Origin: Halomonas sp. GT | GTDB taxonomy: Bacteria; Pseudomonadota; Gammaproteobacteria; Pseudomonadales; Halomonadaceae | Direction: 5' to 3' | DNA length: 64,000 bases | Assembly (NCBI RefSeq): GCF_002082565.1 | Contig: NZ_CP020562.1 | Span: forward strand, 3,472,001-3,536,000 | In this document: positions 24,159 to 33,055 of the stretch, one piece after another | Numbering within the stretch: the first letter of the stretch is position 1 | How the letters are laid out: each line of letters opens with the position of its first letter | Notes under the pieces: generated by a model | Databases searched by the model: none | Seen by the model: only the letters and a program-made list of their open reading frames with translations | Told to the model about the DNA's origin: nothing | Made by a program: the position numbers and the translations under genes

Positions 24159-25439
24159 ATGCGTTTGCGTCCTCCTTTTGCAATGACCGCCCTGGCAGCG
24201 TGCTTGTTAAACACCGCCCAGGTAAACGCGGATAGCGTCGATCTGACCATGTACTACCCGGTCGCGGTGGGTGGTGCACTCACCGACGTCGTTGATAATC
24301 TGGTGGAAGAGTTTGAAAGCGAATACCCTGATATCAATGTGGAAGCGATCTATGCCGGTAACTACGATGATACCCGCGTGCGCGCCATGTCAGCGATGGA
24401 AGCGGGCGAAACGCCGCAGCTGTCGGTTATGTTCTCCATTGATCTGTACGAGCTGATTGAGCAGGACGCCATCGTCGCCTTTGACGACCTGGTCGAAACC
24501 GATGAAGAGCGTGAATGGCTCGATGGCTTCTACCCAGGGCTGATGGAAAATGGCCAGTTGGATGGCAAAACCTACGGCATCCCCTTCCAGCGCTCCACCA
24601 TCGTACTGTTCTGGAACAAAGACGCCTTTGAAGCCGCTGGCCTAGACCCCGAAACGCCCCCTGAGAATTGGGAAGAGATGGCCGAAATGGCGGCGACCGT
24701 GCGCGAAGCCTCGAACAACGAGCAGTGGGGCGTGATGGTGCCCTCGACTGGCTACCCCTACTGGATGTTCCAAGCCTTTGCTTTTCAGAACGGCCATCGG
24801 TTAATGAGCGAAGATGGCACTGAGGTCTACTTCGACGACCCCGCAGCAGTTGAAGCGCTGGAGTACTGGGTATCGCTAGCCACCGAGCACAATGCCATGC
24901 CTGACGGTACCATTGAGTGGGGCACCCTGCGCCAGAACTTCCTTGAACAGTCCACGGCAATGATGTGGCACACCACGGGCAATCTGACCGCCGTACGCAG
25001 CGAAGCCAATTTTGATTTTGGCGTCGCCATGCTGCCGATGAAAACCCAGCGCGGCAGCCCCACCGGTGGCGGTAACTTCTACATTTTTGAAGATGCGACA
25101 GAAGAAGAGCAGCGCGCAGCGATGACCTTTATTCGCTGGATGACCGCTCCCGAGCGAGCTGCCGCTTGGTCGATTGAAACCGGCTATATGGGCGTTAGCC
25201 CCGCCGCCTACGAAACCGACGCGTTACAAGGCTATGTAGAAGAGTTCCCACCTGCTGCGGTCGCCCGCGACCAGCTTGAGCACGGCACGGCAGAGCTTTC
25301 CACTTACCAGGGTGGCCGCATTCGCCGCGCCTTGGATAACGCCGTGCAAGCGGCGCTGACCGGTCAAATGACACCGCAAGAAGCGCTTAGCCAGGCGCAG
25401 CAAGAGGCCGATAACGTGTTGCGCCGCTATGCCCGCTAA
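24159..25439 (+). CDS. ABC importer periplasmic substrate-binding protein (UgpB-like)
   Basis: A 426-residue extracellular binding protein. A Sec signal peptide covers about residues 1-25 (cleaved after VNA). The mature start 'VDLTMYYPVAVGGALTDVVD' resembles UgpB-type proteins, which bind sugars or glycerol-3-phosphate. The ATG at 24159 follows GGAG. Acidic composition suits an exported halophile protein. It lies 29 bases after the ATPase gene and before two permease genes, from which it is separated by a strong hairpin. Confidence 0.88.
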   Translation: MRLRPPFAMTALAACLLNTAQVNADSVDLTMYYPVAVGGALTDVVDNLVEEFESEYPDINVEAIYAGNYDDTRVRAMSAMEAGETPQLSVMFSIDLYELIEQDAIVAFDDLVETDEEREWLDGFYPGLMENGQLDGKTYGIPFQRSTIVLFWNKDAFEAAGLDPETPPENWEEMAEMAATVREASNNEQWGVMVPSTGYPYWMFQAFAFQNGHRLMSEDGTEVYFDDPAAVEALEYWVSLATEHNAMPDGTIEWGTLRQNFLEQSTAMMWHTTGNLTAVRSEANFDFGVAMLPMKTQRGSPTGGGNFYIFEDATEEEQRAAMTFIRWMTAPERAAAWSIETGYMGVSPAAYETDALQGYVEEFPPAAVARDQLEHGTAELSTYQGGRIRRALDNAVQAALTGQMTPQEALSQAQQEADNVLRRYAR

Positions 25440-25460
25440 TCGTTAGATATTTTACTGTTC

Positions 25461-25482
25461 GCCGGGGCATGCCCCGGCTTTT
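25461..25482 (+). terminator. Intra-operon hairpin with short T-run
   Basis: A perfect 18-base palindrome, GCCGGGGCATGCCCCGGC (25461-25478), is followed by TTTT. It sits between the binding-protein gene and the first permease gene. Partial termination or 3'-end protection here would give more binding protein than permease, a common arrangement in ABC importers. Confidence 0.75.
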
Positions 25483-25502
25483 CCAACGTGCGGTACGTCA
25501 CT

Positions 25503-26387
25503 ATGTCATTCACCAATCACCGCAAAATGCAGCTCTATGGCGCACTTCTGCTGCTGCCCGCTGCAGTACTGCTAACAACTTTTGCTTATTTACCGACCGT
25601 AACAACGGTCATTAACAGCCTGTTTTTACCCGGATTTCGCGGTGCACCCACTGAATTCGTAGGTCTTGAAAATTATCAGGTGTTGTTCGATGACCCAACG
25701 TTTTGGAAAGTAGCGCGTAACAACTTAATCTACGCCGTTGGTACGATTCCTACGTCTATCGCGCTGGCTTTGGGTATGGCGCTATTCGTCAATAGAAAGC
25801 TTCGCGGGCGAGGCTTTTTGCGCATGGCCTACTTTACGCCGACGATTCTTCCCATGATCGCCGCGGCCAATATCTGGATGTTTTTCTACGCGCCGCAGAT
25901 TGGCTTATTCAATAAACTGCTCGGCATGTTGGGCTTTTCTGGAGTGAACTGGCTGGGTGATCCAAGCATTGCTTTAAGCTCGGTGATCGTGATGTCGGTG
26001 TGGAAAGAAGCTGGCTTTTTTATGATCTTCTACTTAGCGGCGCTACAGAGTATGCCCCCCGAATTAAAAGAGGCAGCTGACTTAGAAGGCACTAGCCGCT
26101 GGAGCTTCTTTTGGCGGGTCACCTTTCCGCTACTCATGCCCACCACACTGTTTGTGCTCATCAATGCGCTGATTAACTCAGTGCGGGTCGTGGATCACCT
26201 ATTTATCTTGACCAAGGGTGGGCCCAACAACGCCACCAACTTGCTACTCTACTACGTCTACGAGAATGCCTTCTCGTTCTTTGACCGCACCACAGCAGCT
26301 ACCATTACGGTGGTGATTCTGCTGGTGCTCGCGGTAGTGGCCACGCTTAAGTTCACGATTTTAGATCGCAGGACGCACTATCAATGA
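25503..26387 (+). CDS. ABC importer permease (UgpA/MalF type)
   Basis: A 294-residue inner-membrane permease with six helices. The coupling motif is visible as 'ELKEAADLEGTSRWSFFWRV' (EAA loop). ATG 25503 is preferred over the upstream GTG; no strong ribosome-binding site is visible for either, and an in-frame ATG at 25527 is also possible. It overlaps the second permease by four bases. Partner proteins are the flanking ABC genes. Confidence 0.87.
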   Translation: MSFTNHRKMQLYGALLLLPAAVLLTTFAYLPTVTTVINSLFLPGFRGAPTEFVGLENYQVLFDDPTFWKVARNNLIYAVGTIPTSIALALGMALFVNRKLRGRGFLRMAYFTPTILPMIAAANIWMFFYAPQIGLFNKLLGMLGFSGVNWLGDPSIALSSVIVMSVWKEAGFFMIFYLAALQSMPPELKEAADLEGTSRWSFFWRVTFPLLMPTTLFVLINALINSVRVVDHLFILTKGGPNNATNLLLYYVYENAFSFFDRTTAATITVVILLVLAVVATLKFTILDRRTHYQ

Positions 26388-27226
26388 ATACGACCACTTC
26401 CTATGCGCCCCGCTCCCGCTTCTTCTCAACTCCAGCGCTGGAAACAGTGGCCGCGTGGCTACTGGCGATTATTTGGATTTTTCCGCTGCTGTATGCTTTT
26501 TGGGCTGCCTTCCACCCCAGCGAGTTTATGGTGAACTTTGAGCTCTTCGCCCCGCTGACGTTAGAGAACTTCACTAACGCCTGGTCTCAAGCGCCCTTTG
26601 CCCGCTACTACTTGAACACCTTTGCGCTGGTGACAGGAGTGGTGATAGGTCAATTTGTGGTCTGCACCCTGGCGGCGTTTGCCTTTGCGCGCTTTCCGAT
26701 TCCCGGCAAGAACGTTTTATTTATGCTGGTGCTGATTCAACTCTTTGTGTTTCCCGAAGTGTTAATTGTCGAGAACTACCGCATCGCCAGTGAGCTGGGG
26801 CTGATCAACACCATCACCGGGATTGGCTTACCTTACGTGGCCAGCGCCCTGGGTATTTTTCTGCTACGGCAAACGTTTAAAACCATTCCAAGGGAGCTGG
26901 AAGACGCCGCCCGCATTGAAGGCTGCAACTGGCTGGAAATTTTGTGGAAGGTGTACGTACCGCTCGCCAAGCCCACCTACCTTGCTTATGGGCTGGTCTC
27001 GATTAGTCACCACTGGAACAACTTCATCTGGCCATTAGTGGTGACCAATTCGGTAGAGAGCCGCCCGCTAACGGTAGGGTTAGGGGTATTTTCCGCGCCA
27101 GAAACCGGCGTTAACTGGGCGACCGTCAGCGCCGCCACGCTCTTAAGCATCGCCCCGCTGCTAATCGCCTTCCTGCTCTTCCAACGCCAGTTCGTGCAGT
27201 CGTTTTTAAGAGCGGGAATTCGCTAA
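26384..27226 (+). CDS. ABC importer permease (UgpE/MalG type)
   Basis: A 280-residue permease, six helices, with EAA loop 'ELEDAARIEGCNWLEILWKV'. Translation is coupled to the first permease through an ATGA overlap. Its 3' end overlaps the convergent mtnA gene by 21 bases, so the two transcripts must be antisense there. It completes a four-gene importer. Confidence 0.88.
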   Translation: MNTTTSYAPRSRFFSTPALETVAAWLLAIIWIFPLLYAFWAAFHPSEFMVNFELFAPLTLENFTNAWSQAPFARYYLNTFALVTGVVIGQFVVCTLAAFAFARFPIPGKNVLFMLVLIQLFVFPEVLIVENYRIASELGLINTITGIGLPYVASALGIFLLRQTFKTIPRELEDAARIEGCNWLEILWKVYVPLAKPTYLAYGLVSISHHWNNFIWPLVVTNSVESRPLTVGLGVFSAPETGVNWATVSAATLLSIAPLLIAFLLFQRQFVQSFLRAGIR

Positions 27227-28246
27227 TTCTGCACGCCCCTGGCAGTGTTCGCCACGCGCTATCGCAGCGGCATCGAAGGTGCCAGTGTCTAGCACCCAGG
27301 CAGTAACCAGCTTGGCGGGTGTCACGTCAAAGGCAGGGTTCCACACGGGGGCATTTTCGGGAGCCCAAACGACATCACCAAAGGCACCTGAGGCTCCGCG
27401 AATTTCTGCCGCGTCGCGCTGTTCAATTGGAATATCACTGCCGGATGCGCAGGCGGGGTCGACCGTGGTGTAGGGGGCGACCACGTAAAACGGCACATTA
27501 TGGTAGTGGGCGGCAACGGCGAGCATGTAAGTGCCTACCTTGTTGGCGAAATCGCCGTTGGCACAAATGCGGTCGGCACCGACTATGACTTTATCGACGT
27601 TCCCAGCGGCCATTAAGCTCGCGGCCATGCTGTCAGCAATCAATTGATAGGGAATGCCTAAATCGGCCATTTCCCAGGCGGTTAAACGGCCGCCTTGCAG
27701 CAACGGGCGGGTTTCATCTACATACACATGCAGCGCCACACCGCGTTGTTTGGCGATTGCCAACGCGCCAATGGCGGTGCCAACGCCTGCGGTAGCAAGC
27801 GCCCCAGTGTTGCAGTGGGTCAGAACACGGTCACCCGATTGCAGCAGGTCGGCTCCCCGCTCGGCCATGCGTTGGCAAAGCGCACGGTCTTCTGCAAACA
27901 ATTCAGCGGCGCGCTCAGCCAGGACAGCAGCCCCTTGCTCGAAGCAGGCTTCCATGGCATCCAGGCAATACATCAGGTTCACTGCGGTGGGTCGCGTGGC
28001 ACGTAAGCGATCGCTAACGGATTGCCAATTGCCTTCTGGATGGCGCGCGGCAGTCTGCGCCAGCACAAAGGCAGCGCTCAAGCCAATCAGCGGCGCTCCG
28101 CGAATCGCTAGGTTTTTCACCGCATGCTGCCACTCGTCTGGCGAGTCACAGCGCACCCACTGCTCTGCCTGGGGCAGTTGGGTTTGATCCAAATACTCAA
28201 GGTAGTCGGCATAAACCCGTAAACTGCGTGACTGTAAGTGTGGCAT
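27206..28246 (-). CDS. mtnA: S-methyl-5-thioribose-1-phosphate isomerase
   Basis: A 346-residue enzyme of the methionine salvage pathway that converts methylthioribose-1-phosphate to methylthioribulose-1-phosphate. It belongs to the eIF2B-related isomerase family. The conserved N-terminal 'LAIRGAPLIGLSAAF', the catalytic Cys region 'HCNTGALATAGVGTA' and the catalytic Asp region 'GADRICANGDFANK' are intact. It is divergent from mtnBCD, with 111 bases between the two starts, and convergent with the ABC importer. Confidence 0.94.
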   Translation of the reverse strand: MPHLQSRSLRVYADYLEYLDQTQLPQAEQWVRCDSPDEWQHAVKNLAIRGAPLIGLSAAFVLAQTAARHPEGNWQSVSDRLRATRPTAVNLMYCLDAMEACFEQGAAVLAERAAELFAEDRALCQRMAERGADLLQSGDRVLTHCNTGALATAGVGTAIGALAIAKQRGVALHVYVDETRPLLQGGRLTAWEMADLGIPYQLIADSMAASLMAAGNVDKVIVGADRICANGDFANKVGTYMLAVAAHYHNVPFYVVAPYTTVDPACASGSDIPIEQRDAAEIRGASGAFGDVVWAPENAPVWNPAFDVTPAKLVTAWVLDTGTFDAAAIARGEHCQGRAELANSRS

Positions 28247-28296
28247 TGATGGACTCCTTGAGCACTTGAACTTGACTAACAGGACAACGGCGCGGC

Positions 28297-28326
28297 TTAT
28301 CAGGCGCGAAGCTTATCATATAGAAT
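28297..28326 (+). promoter_or_regulatory. Possible promoter of mtnBCD
   Basis: TTATCA (28297-28302) and TAGAAT (28321-28326) are separated by 18 bases, facing mtnB. The -10 has five of six consensus bases and the -35 four. It lies in the mtnA/mtnB divergent gap; no SAM-type riboswitch structure is evident there. Confidence 0.4.
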
Positions 28327-28357
28327 AGCTGCCACTAGAAGAGGCGACGCAGATCCT

Positions 28358-28948
28358 ATGATGACGCTACAAACTGAACTGCTGGCCGCCATTTCATGGG
28401 CGGCGCAGCAAGGCTGGACACCCGCCACCGGCGGAAACTTTTCCGCCCGTACCGAAGCGGGGTATTTGGTCACCGCTTCTGGCCGGGATAAAACCCGTAT
28501 TCAGGCCGATGACCTGCTGCTGTGCGACCTGGATGGCAAGGTACTCTCAGGCGATGGGAAGCCGAGCGCGGAAAGTGATCTTCACGCTGCGCTCTATCGC
28601 TTAGACGCATCGATTAACTGCGTGCTGCATACCCATACCCTAGCCAGCACCGTGCTGTCGCGGCGCTTTCCAAACGGTATTGAGCTAAATGGTTACGAGA
28701 TGCAAAAAGCCCTGCAGGGTAACGTGACTCATGATGCGACTATTCGCCTCCCCGTGGTACCAAATTCCCAAGATATGGACGAGCTAGCGGAGCATGTACG
28801 CAGCAGCTGGCCGATGCCCTGGGGCTTTTTGGTGGCGGGGCACGGTATTTATGCTGTGGGCGATAGCATCGCTAGTTGCCGTCGGCACTTGGAAGCCATT
28901 GAATTTTTACTGTCCTGTGTACTTGAAGAGAGCCGGTGGTCTAAATGA
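28358..28948 (+). CDS. mtnB: Methylthioribulose-1-phosphate dehydratase
   Basis: A 196-residue class II aldolase-fold zinc enzyme that dehydrates methylthioribulose-1-phosphate. 'GWTPATGGNFSAR' at the N-terminus, the zinc-ligand pair 'VLHTHTLAS' and the third ligand 'AGHGIYAVG' are present. Two adjacent ATGs (28358 and 28361) are possible. Its stop overlaps the mtnC start (ATGA), so it is translationally coupled to mtnC. Confidence 0.93.
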   Translation: MMTLQTELLAAISWAAQQGWTPATGGNFSARTEAGYLVTASGRDKTRIQADDLLLCDLDGKVLSGDGKPSAESDLHAALYRLDASINCVLHTHTLASTVLSRRFPNGIELNGYEMQKALQGNVTHDATIRLPVVPNSQDMDELAEHVRSSWPMPWGFLVAGHGIYAVGDSIASCRRHLEAIEFLLSCVLEESRWSK

Positions 28949-29631
28949 GTAACCCAGCTGTTCGCGCCGTTGTAACCGATATTGAAGGCACCACCACGGA
29001 TATTAACTTTGTCCATAAGGTGCTGTTCCCCTACGCCCAGGCCAAGTTGCCCGACTTTCTACGCGCGAATGCAGACACACCTGCGGTTGCCGAGAAAATT
29101 AGCGCCGTGCGCAGTGAAATGGGAGACCCTGATGCCACGCTTGACGCGGTCATTGCCCAGTTACAGCACTGGATCGAGACTGACCAAAAAGTCACGCCGC
29201 TGAAAGCACTGCAAGGCATGGTGTGGGCAGATGGCTATCAGCGTGGCGATTTTAAAGGCCACCTGTATAGCGACGTCGCCCCGGCGCTGCGCCAGTGGCA
29301 GCAGGTAGGCAAAGCGCTGTACGTGTATTCGTCAGGTTCCGTGCAGGCGCAGAAGCTGTTGTTTGGCTACAGCGATGAAGGCGACTTAACCCCCCTGTTT
29401 AGCGGCTACTTCGACACCCATATTGGCCATAAGCGCGAAGCCACGGCCTACCAGCGAATTATCGCTGAGCTTGACCTACCGCCGGAAGCGGTGCTGTTCT
29501 TGTCGGACGTGGTCGAAGAGTTGGACGCCGCCAAGCAGGCGGGCATGCAAACCCTGCAGTTAGTTCGCGAAGGCACCCAGGCGGGCAAAACCCACGCGTG
29601 CGTTTCCCGCTTTGATGAAATTGCGCTTTAG
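28945..29631 (+). CDS. mtnC: Enolase-phosphatase E1 (MtnC)
   Basis: A 228-residue HAD-type enzyme that enolises and dephosphorylates the diketone intermediate of methionine salvage to give acireductone. The nucleophile motif is 'VTDIEGTTTDINFVHKVLFP', a signature of E1 enzymes. 'YVYSSGSVQAQKLLFG' and 'LFLSDVVEELDAA' are HAD motifs II and IV. The start overlaps mtnB; mtnD follows after 11 bases. Confidence 0.95.
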   Translation: MSNPAVRAVVTDIEGTTTDINFVHKVLFPYAQAKLPDFLRANADTPAVAEKISAVRSEMGDPDATLDAVIAQLQHWIETDQKVTPLKALQGMVWADGYQRGDFKGHLYSDVAPALRQWQQVGKALYVYSSGSVQAQKLLFGYSDEGDLTPLFSGYFDTHIGHKREATAYQRIIAELDLPPEAVLFLSDVVEELDAAKQAGMQTLQLVREGTQAGKTHACVSRFDEIAL

Positions 29632-29642
29632 GAGAGCCTAGA

Positions 29643-30191
29643 ATGTCGCAACTGAAAGTATTTGCTGATCAGAACCCTAACGATGCCCTGCTGGACATCA
29701 CTGACGGCGAGCAGATAACTGCTGAGCTGAACAAGGTGGGTGTGCTGTTTGAACGCTGGGCAACGCCGGGCGAGATCGCCGACGATGCCACCCAGGAAGA
29801 CATTTTGGCGCTCTACCAAGACGATATCGACCGGGTGAAAGCCATGGGCGGCTACCAAACCGTTGATGTGCTGCACATGGTGCCCACGCACCCAGACAAA
29901 GACGCCATGCGCCAAAAGTTCTTAAACGAGCACCGCCATCACGAAGATGAAGTGCGCTTCTTCGTTAAAGGCCAGGGGCTTTTCTGCCTGCATATTGAAG
30001 ACAAGGTGTATCAGGTACTGTGTACCCGCAATGACCTGATCAGCGTACCCGCTAACACGCCCCATTGGTTTGATATGGGCCCAGCGCCAGAGTTCACTGC
30101 ACTGCGCTTCTTCGATAACGTAGAAGGCTGGGTGCCTCACTGGACAGAAAGCGATATCGCCGGGAAGTTTGATCGCCTGGATCAGCTGTAG
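29643..30191 (+). CDS. mtnD: Acireductone dioxygenase
   Basis: A 182-residue cupin enzyme. The metal ligands are visible in 'EHRHHEDEVRFFVKGQGLF' and a further His in 'NTPHWFDMG'. With iron it yields the 2-keto precursor of methionine plus formate; with nickel it gives an off-pathway product and carbon monoxide. The ATG follows AGGAGAG. It is the last gene of mtnBCD and precedes a strong hairpin. Confidence 0.95.
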   Translation: MSQLKVFADQNPNDALLDITDGEQITAELNKVGVLFERWATPGEIADDATQEDILALYQDDIDRVKAMGGYQTVDVLHMVPTHPDKDAMRQKFLNEHRHHEDEVRFFVKGQGLFCLHIEDKVYQVLCTRNDLISVPANTPHWFDMGPAPEFTALRFFDNVEGWVPHWTESDIAGKFDRLDQL

Positions 30192-30209
30192 CGCCAGCGT
30201 TCTGAGGTT

Positions 30210-30238
30210 GGCACCGTGGCCAAAACAGCCACGGTGCC
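30210..30238. terminator. Bidirectional hairpin between mtnD and mtnK
   Basis: A perfect 11-bp stem (GGCACCGTGGC 30210-30220, GCCACGGTGCC 30228-30238) with a 7-base loop lies between convergent genes. A T-run is lacking on both strands, so termination may be partial or Rho-assisted. Confidence 0.65.
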
Positions 30239-30276
30239 ATTATCGCGAAGTCCGTTATACCGAGAGGGGTAAGCGT

Positions 30277-31542
30277 TTATAACACCTCTTGCTGGTTATA
30301 CGTCTTGGCAAGCTCTGCCAGCGCGGCAAGATCACAGTAGGCTTCCGGCTCCATAATTAACGCTTGGCCCATCAGCACATTGCGTGCTTCAAGCTTAGCG
30401 CGTAGCGCGGTGTCTTCGATCTCTTCAAAGTCAGCGTTATGGGCCAGCGATAAAACGCGACGGTGCATTTCAATCCCGCAGTAGGCCAGCGCATCCAGAC
30501 GGATCTCTTCCAGTAAAGCATCACAGGCATCATCGGCACTATTGCCCTGGGCTTCAAACAGCGCCTTCGGAAACAGAATGCCGGTGCGCTCAGTTTGCCA
30601 AAGGTGGCGGAACTCCGCGTCAAAGCGGGTAAAGCACGCTTCAACCACGTCAAGAATCCACGCTTGGTAGGTATCAAGCTCATCGGCTTGGCGGTGGGCA
30701 GGCTGGCTGAAGTAGGCCATCAGGAAGTTGGCAACGGCCATGCCTAGATCAAAGGCCATTGGGCCATACTGGGAAAATTCTGGATCAATCACCCGCACAT
30801 CTGACGCGGTGGCCATAATTGACCCGGAGTGCAAATCACCATGCAGCATGGTTTCAGTATTCGCAGTGAACTTCATCAACAACCGCTGCACTTTAGCTTT
30901 TAAGCGTGTATTACGGCGCAGCTCATCTACTACCGGCGAAAGCTCCGGCGTATGACGGTTCATTTCGGCGCCATAATAAGGATCGGTAAACACCAGTGAT
31001 TCGGTAATCGCAGGAATCGCCACGTTGCCTGAAAACAGCCCCACGTCGGCTTTTTTCTCAGGGCTGTTTAAGGAGAGCTCCGAGCCACGAAACGCCATGC
31101 GCGCACAGAATTCACCGATAGTTTCGCCAAGCTGAGCAACCCGCTCGCCACTAATCAGCTTGCGGCGCAGAATCGTGTGCGGGTAGAGGTACTCCATAAC
31201 GATCAGCGCTTGGGGCTTGTCGAAATAAAACACTTCTGGGGCGACACCCGGCGCACGTTGGGCCTGGCGGACTAAGGCATAGTATTCAAAGTGAGCACGG
31301 TAGAGGGGCAGCGGCCAGCTCTCGCCTACCATACGCACATAGGGAAGCGCTTGCTTTACCACCACGCTGCCTACACTTCCCGATACGATGAATACCAGGT
31401 TGAGATTACCATCCCCTACTTCGCGGATCTGCCACTGCCCGGGGTTGCCGCCCACCCGGCTTGCCACTTCTTCTACATCACCTAGCCGCTGCGCTAGGGT
31501 GCCAACATCCAATGCCTGATAGGGCTGCTCGTACGCCACCAT
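30277..31542 (-). CDS. mtnK: Methylthioribose kinase
   Basis: A 421-residue kinase of the choline/aminoglycoside kinase fold that phosphorylates methylthioribose. The catalytic loop is 'TMLHGDLHSGSIMAT' and the metal-binding motif 'VIDPEFSQYGPMAFDLG'. 'VKQALPYVRMVGESWPL' is the N-lobe Lys region. ATG 31542, preceded by GAGGA, is preferred over an in-frame start 18 codons upstream. It lies opposite mtnBCD; together with mtnA the set covers MTR to the keto-methionine precursor. The nucleosidase and final aminotransferase are not in the window. Confidence 0.93.
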   Translation of the reverse strand: MVAYEQPYQALDVGTLAQRLGDVEEVASRVGGNPGQWQIREVGDGNLNLVFIVSGSVGSVVVKQALPYVRMVGESWPLPLYRAHFEYYALVRQAQRAPGVAPEVFYFDKPQALIVMEYLYPHTILRRKLISGERVAQLGETIGEFCARMAFRGSELSLNSPEKKADVGLFSGNVAIPAITESLVFTDPYYGAEMNRHTPELSPVVDELRRNTRLKAKVQRLLMKFTANTETMLHGDLHSGSIMATASDVRVIDPEFSQYGPMAFDLGMAVANFLMAYFSQPAHRQADELDTYQAWILDVVEACFTRFDAEFRHLWQTERTGILFPKALFEAQGNSADDACDALLEEIRLDALAYCGIEMHRRVLSLAHNADFEEIEDTALRAKLEARNVLMGQALIMEPEAYCDLAALAELAKTYNQQEVL

Positions 31543-31633
31543 TTGATTCCTCGCGAAAAATGATGCTTGTTTGTCATACCCCAGCAGGGTTGTCAAATGG
31601 GAGACGTCTTAGCCGTATTAACGACGTTATTAG

Positions 31634-32830
31634 TCACTCGACACTCTGCATCCAAACACAGTTACGACCTCGCCGCTTAGCTTCATACAGCGCTGCATCA
31701 GCATGAGCCAAAAAATCATCTGCCGTGAAACGCTCTGTCGGGCGTAACAGTGCCGCCCCTACGCTGACAGTAACAAGACGCTGCTCAGAGCAACCTTCAT
31801 TAGGGATATATAATGCTTCAATGCTATACCGGATGCGCTCCGCCGCTTGCCTAACTGCTTGTAGCGTTGCATTAGGCATCAACACGACAAACTCCTCGCC
31901 CCCAAAGCGCACGACCAAATCGGTATCACGGCTATTGGCTTGTATGGTGGTCGCCACTTGGCGAAGGCACTGATCACCTTGGAGGTGTCCATAATAATCG
32001 TTGTAGGCTTTAAAGAAATCGATATCAATTACCATCAGACCTAAAAAATTATGCTTATCAATAGCCTCCTGCCACCTGAGCGGCAGGATCGTATCGAACT
32101 GACGCCGGTTGGCAATGTTGGTTAGTGGGTCAGTAACCGACAAGCGAGATAACTTCCGATTGTCTTTTAAATAATAACCTGAGCGTATCTTTTCTTTTAA
32201 AACAAGTAGGTAGGCAGTTCTCTCACTTCGTTCAAGTCGGTAGTTAGCAAACAATGTAAACAACGCTTTAGCAACAATAGAAAACATTGCCAATCGCTTT
32301 GCTTCTTGTGGCATGGATTCATAGCCGACAATAAATACCAGCATAATCAAAACACCAATGCCGGATGACACGCAGGCATAGCTAAAACGAAGTGGGTAAA
32401 TAATATTTCCCACTACCAAAATAAGACCAAAAGAGAAAACATCTAAATAAGAGTATGGCTCTGTTGAGGTTGCAAATATCAAACATGAAACCAGCATGGC
32501 AGTAACAACTGTCGTCGCCATTAATGTTTCACGTATGGCAGGTGCAACGCCACGATAAACCCACCACAAAATTGTCAAGCCGATCGGCAGCATCACGCCT
32601 ATTCTTAACTGCACCGCCGTCACAAAAGAGTCAGGCCGAAAGCTGTAATCATTGATAAGAAACAAGCTATAAATAGAGGCTGCGATCAGCCCTGCCACCA
32701 CCATGTTGCGGCTACGATGTTGCTGAGTATCAGCTTCAAAGCGCGACTCAACCTCGTCGGTAAATTTCAATCGCCAAGGGCTTTTTTCAAGCTCTTCATC
32801 CACGGCCGTCAGCAGCGCATCATTAATCAT
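31634..32830 (-). CDS. Membrane-bound diguanylate cyclase
   Basis: A 398-residue protein. About six membrane helices (residues 45-205) precede a GGDEF domain with active-site motif GGEEF ('VVRFGGEEFVVLMP'). A product-inhibition site RDTD lies five residues upstream (RxxD), so both the catalytic and the inhibitory sites look intact. It would make c-di-GMP in response to an unknown membrane signal. The gene stands alone on the minus strand. About 225 A+T-rich bases separate it from the DeoR gene; I see no clear element there. Confidence 0.88.
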   Translation of the reverse strand: MINDALLTAVDEELEKSPWRLKFTDEVESRFEADTQQHRSRNMVVAGLIAASIYSLFLINDYSFRPDSFVTAVQLRIGVMLPIGLTILWWVYRGVAPAIRETLMATTVVTAMLVSCLIFATSTEPYSYLDVFSFGLILVVGNIIYPLRFSYACVSSGIGVLIMLVFIVGYESMPQEAKRLAMFSIVAKALFTLFANYRLERSERTAYLLVLKEKIRSGYYLKDNRKLSRLSVTDPLTNIANRRQFDTILPLRWQEAIDKHNFLGLMVIDIDFFKAYNDYYGHLQGDQCLRQVATTIQANSRDTDLVVRFGGEEFVVLMPNATLQAVRQAAERIRYSIEALYIPNEGCSEQRLVTVSVGAALLRPTERFTADDFLAHADAALYEAKRRGRNCVWMQSVE

Positions 32831-33055
32831 CCCTTGCCCCTCTACCGCTTGAGAGATTTTCTTTTGATTGCATCACCATGAAAAATTGAGGTTATCGCCT
32901 CCACGCTTAAACAGTGTGCCACACTAACGTTTAGTTAATAGCAAACTTCCTTCAGCTGTAAACAAATCTCTATAGTACTGATATCAAAAGGTAATGATTT
33001 ATTGGCCTTCTACCGTTAAAGACGCTTAGGGTGCATCGTCGTTAGCTTCAAAACC

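Noticed and set aside
28247..28357. SAM riboswitch in the mtnA/mtnB gap
   Set aside because: The gap is only 111 bases and shows no multi-helix arrangement that I can pair into a known SAM riboswitch class.
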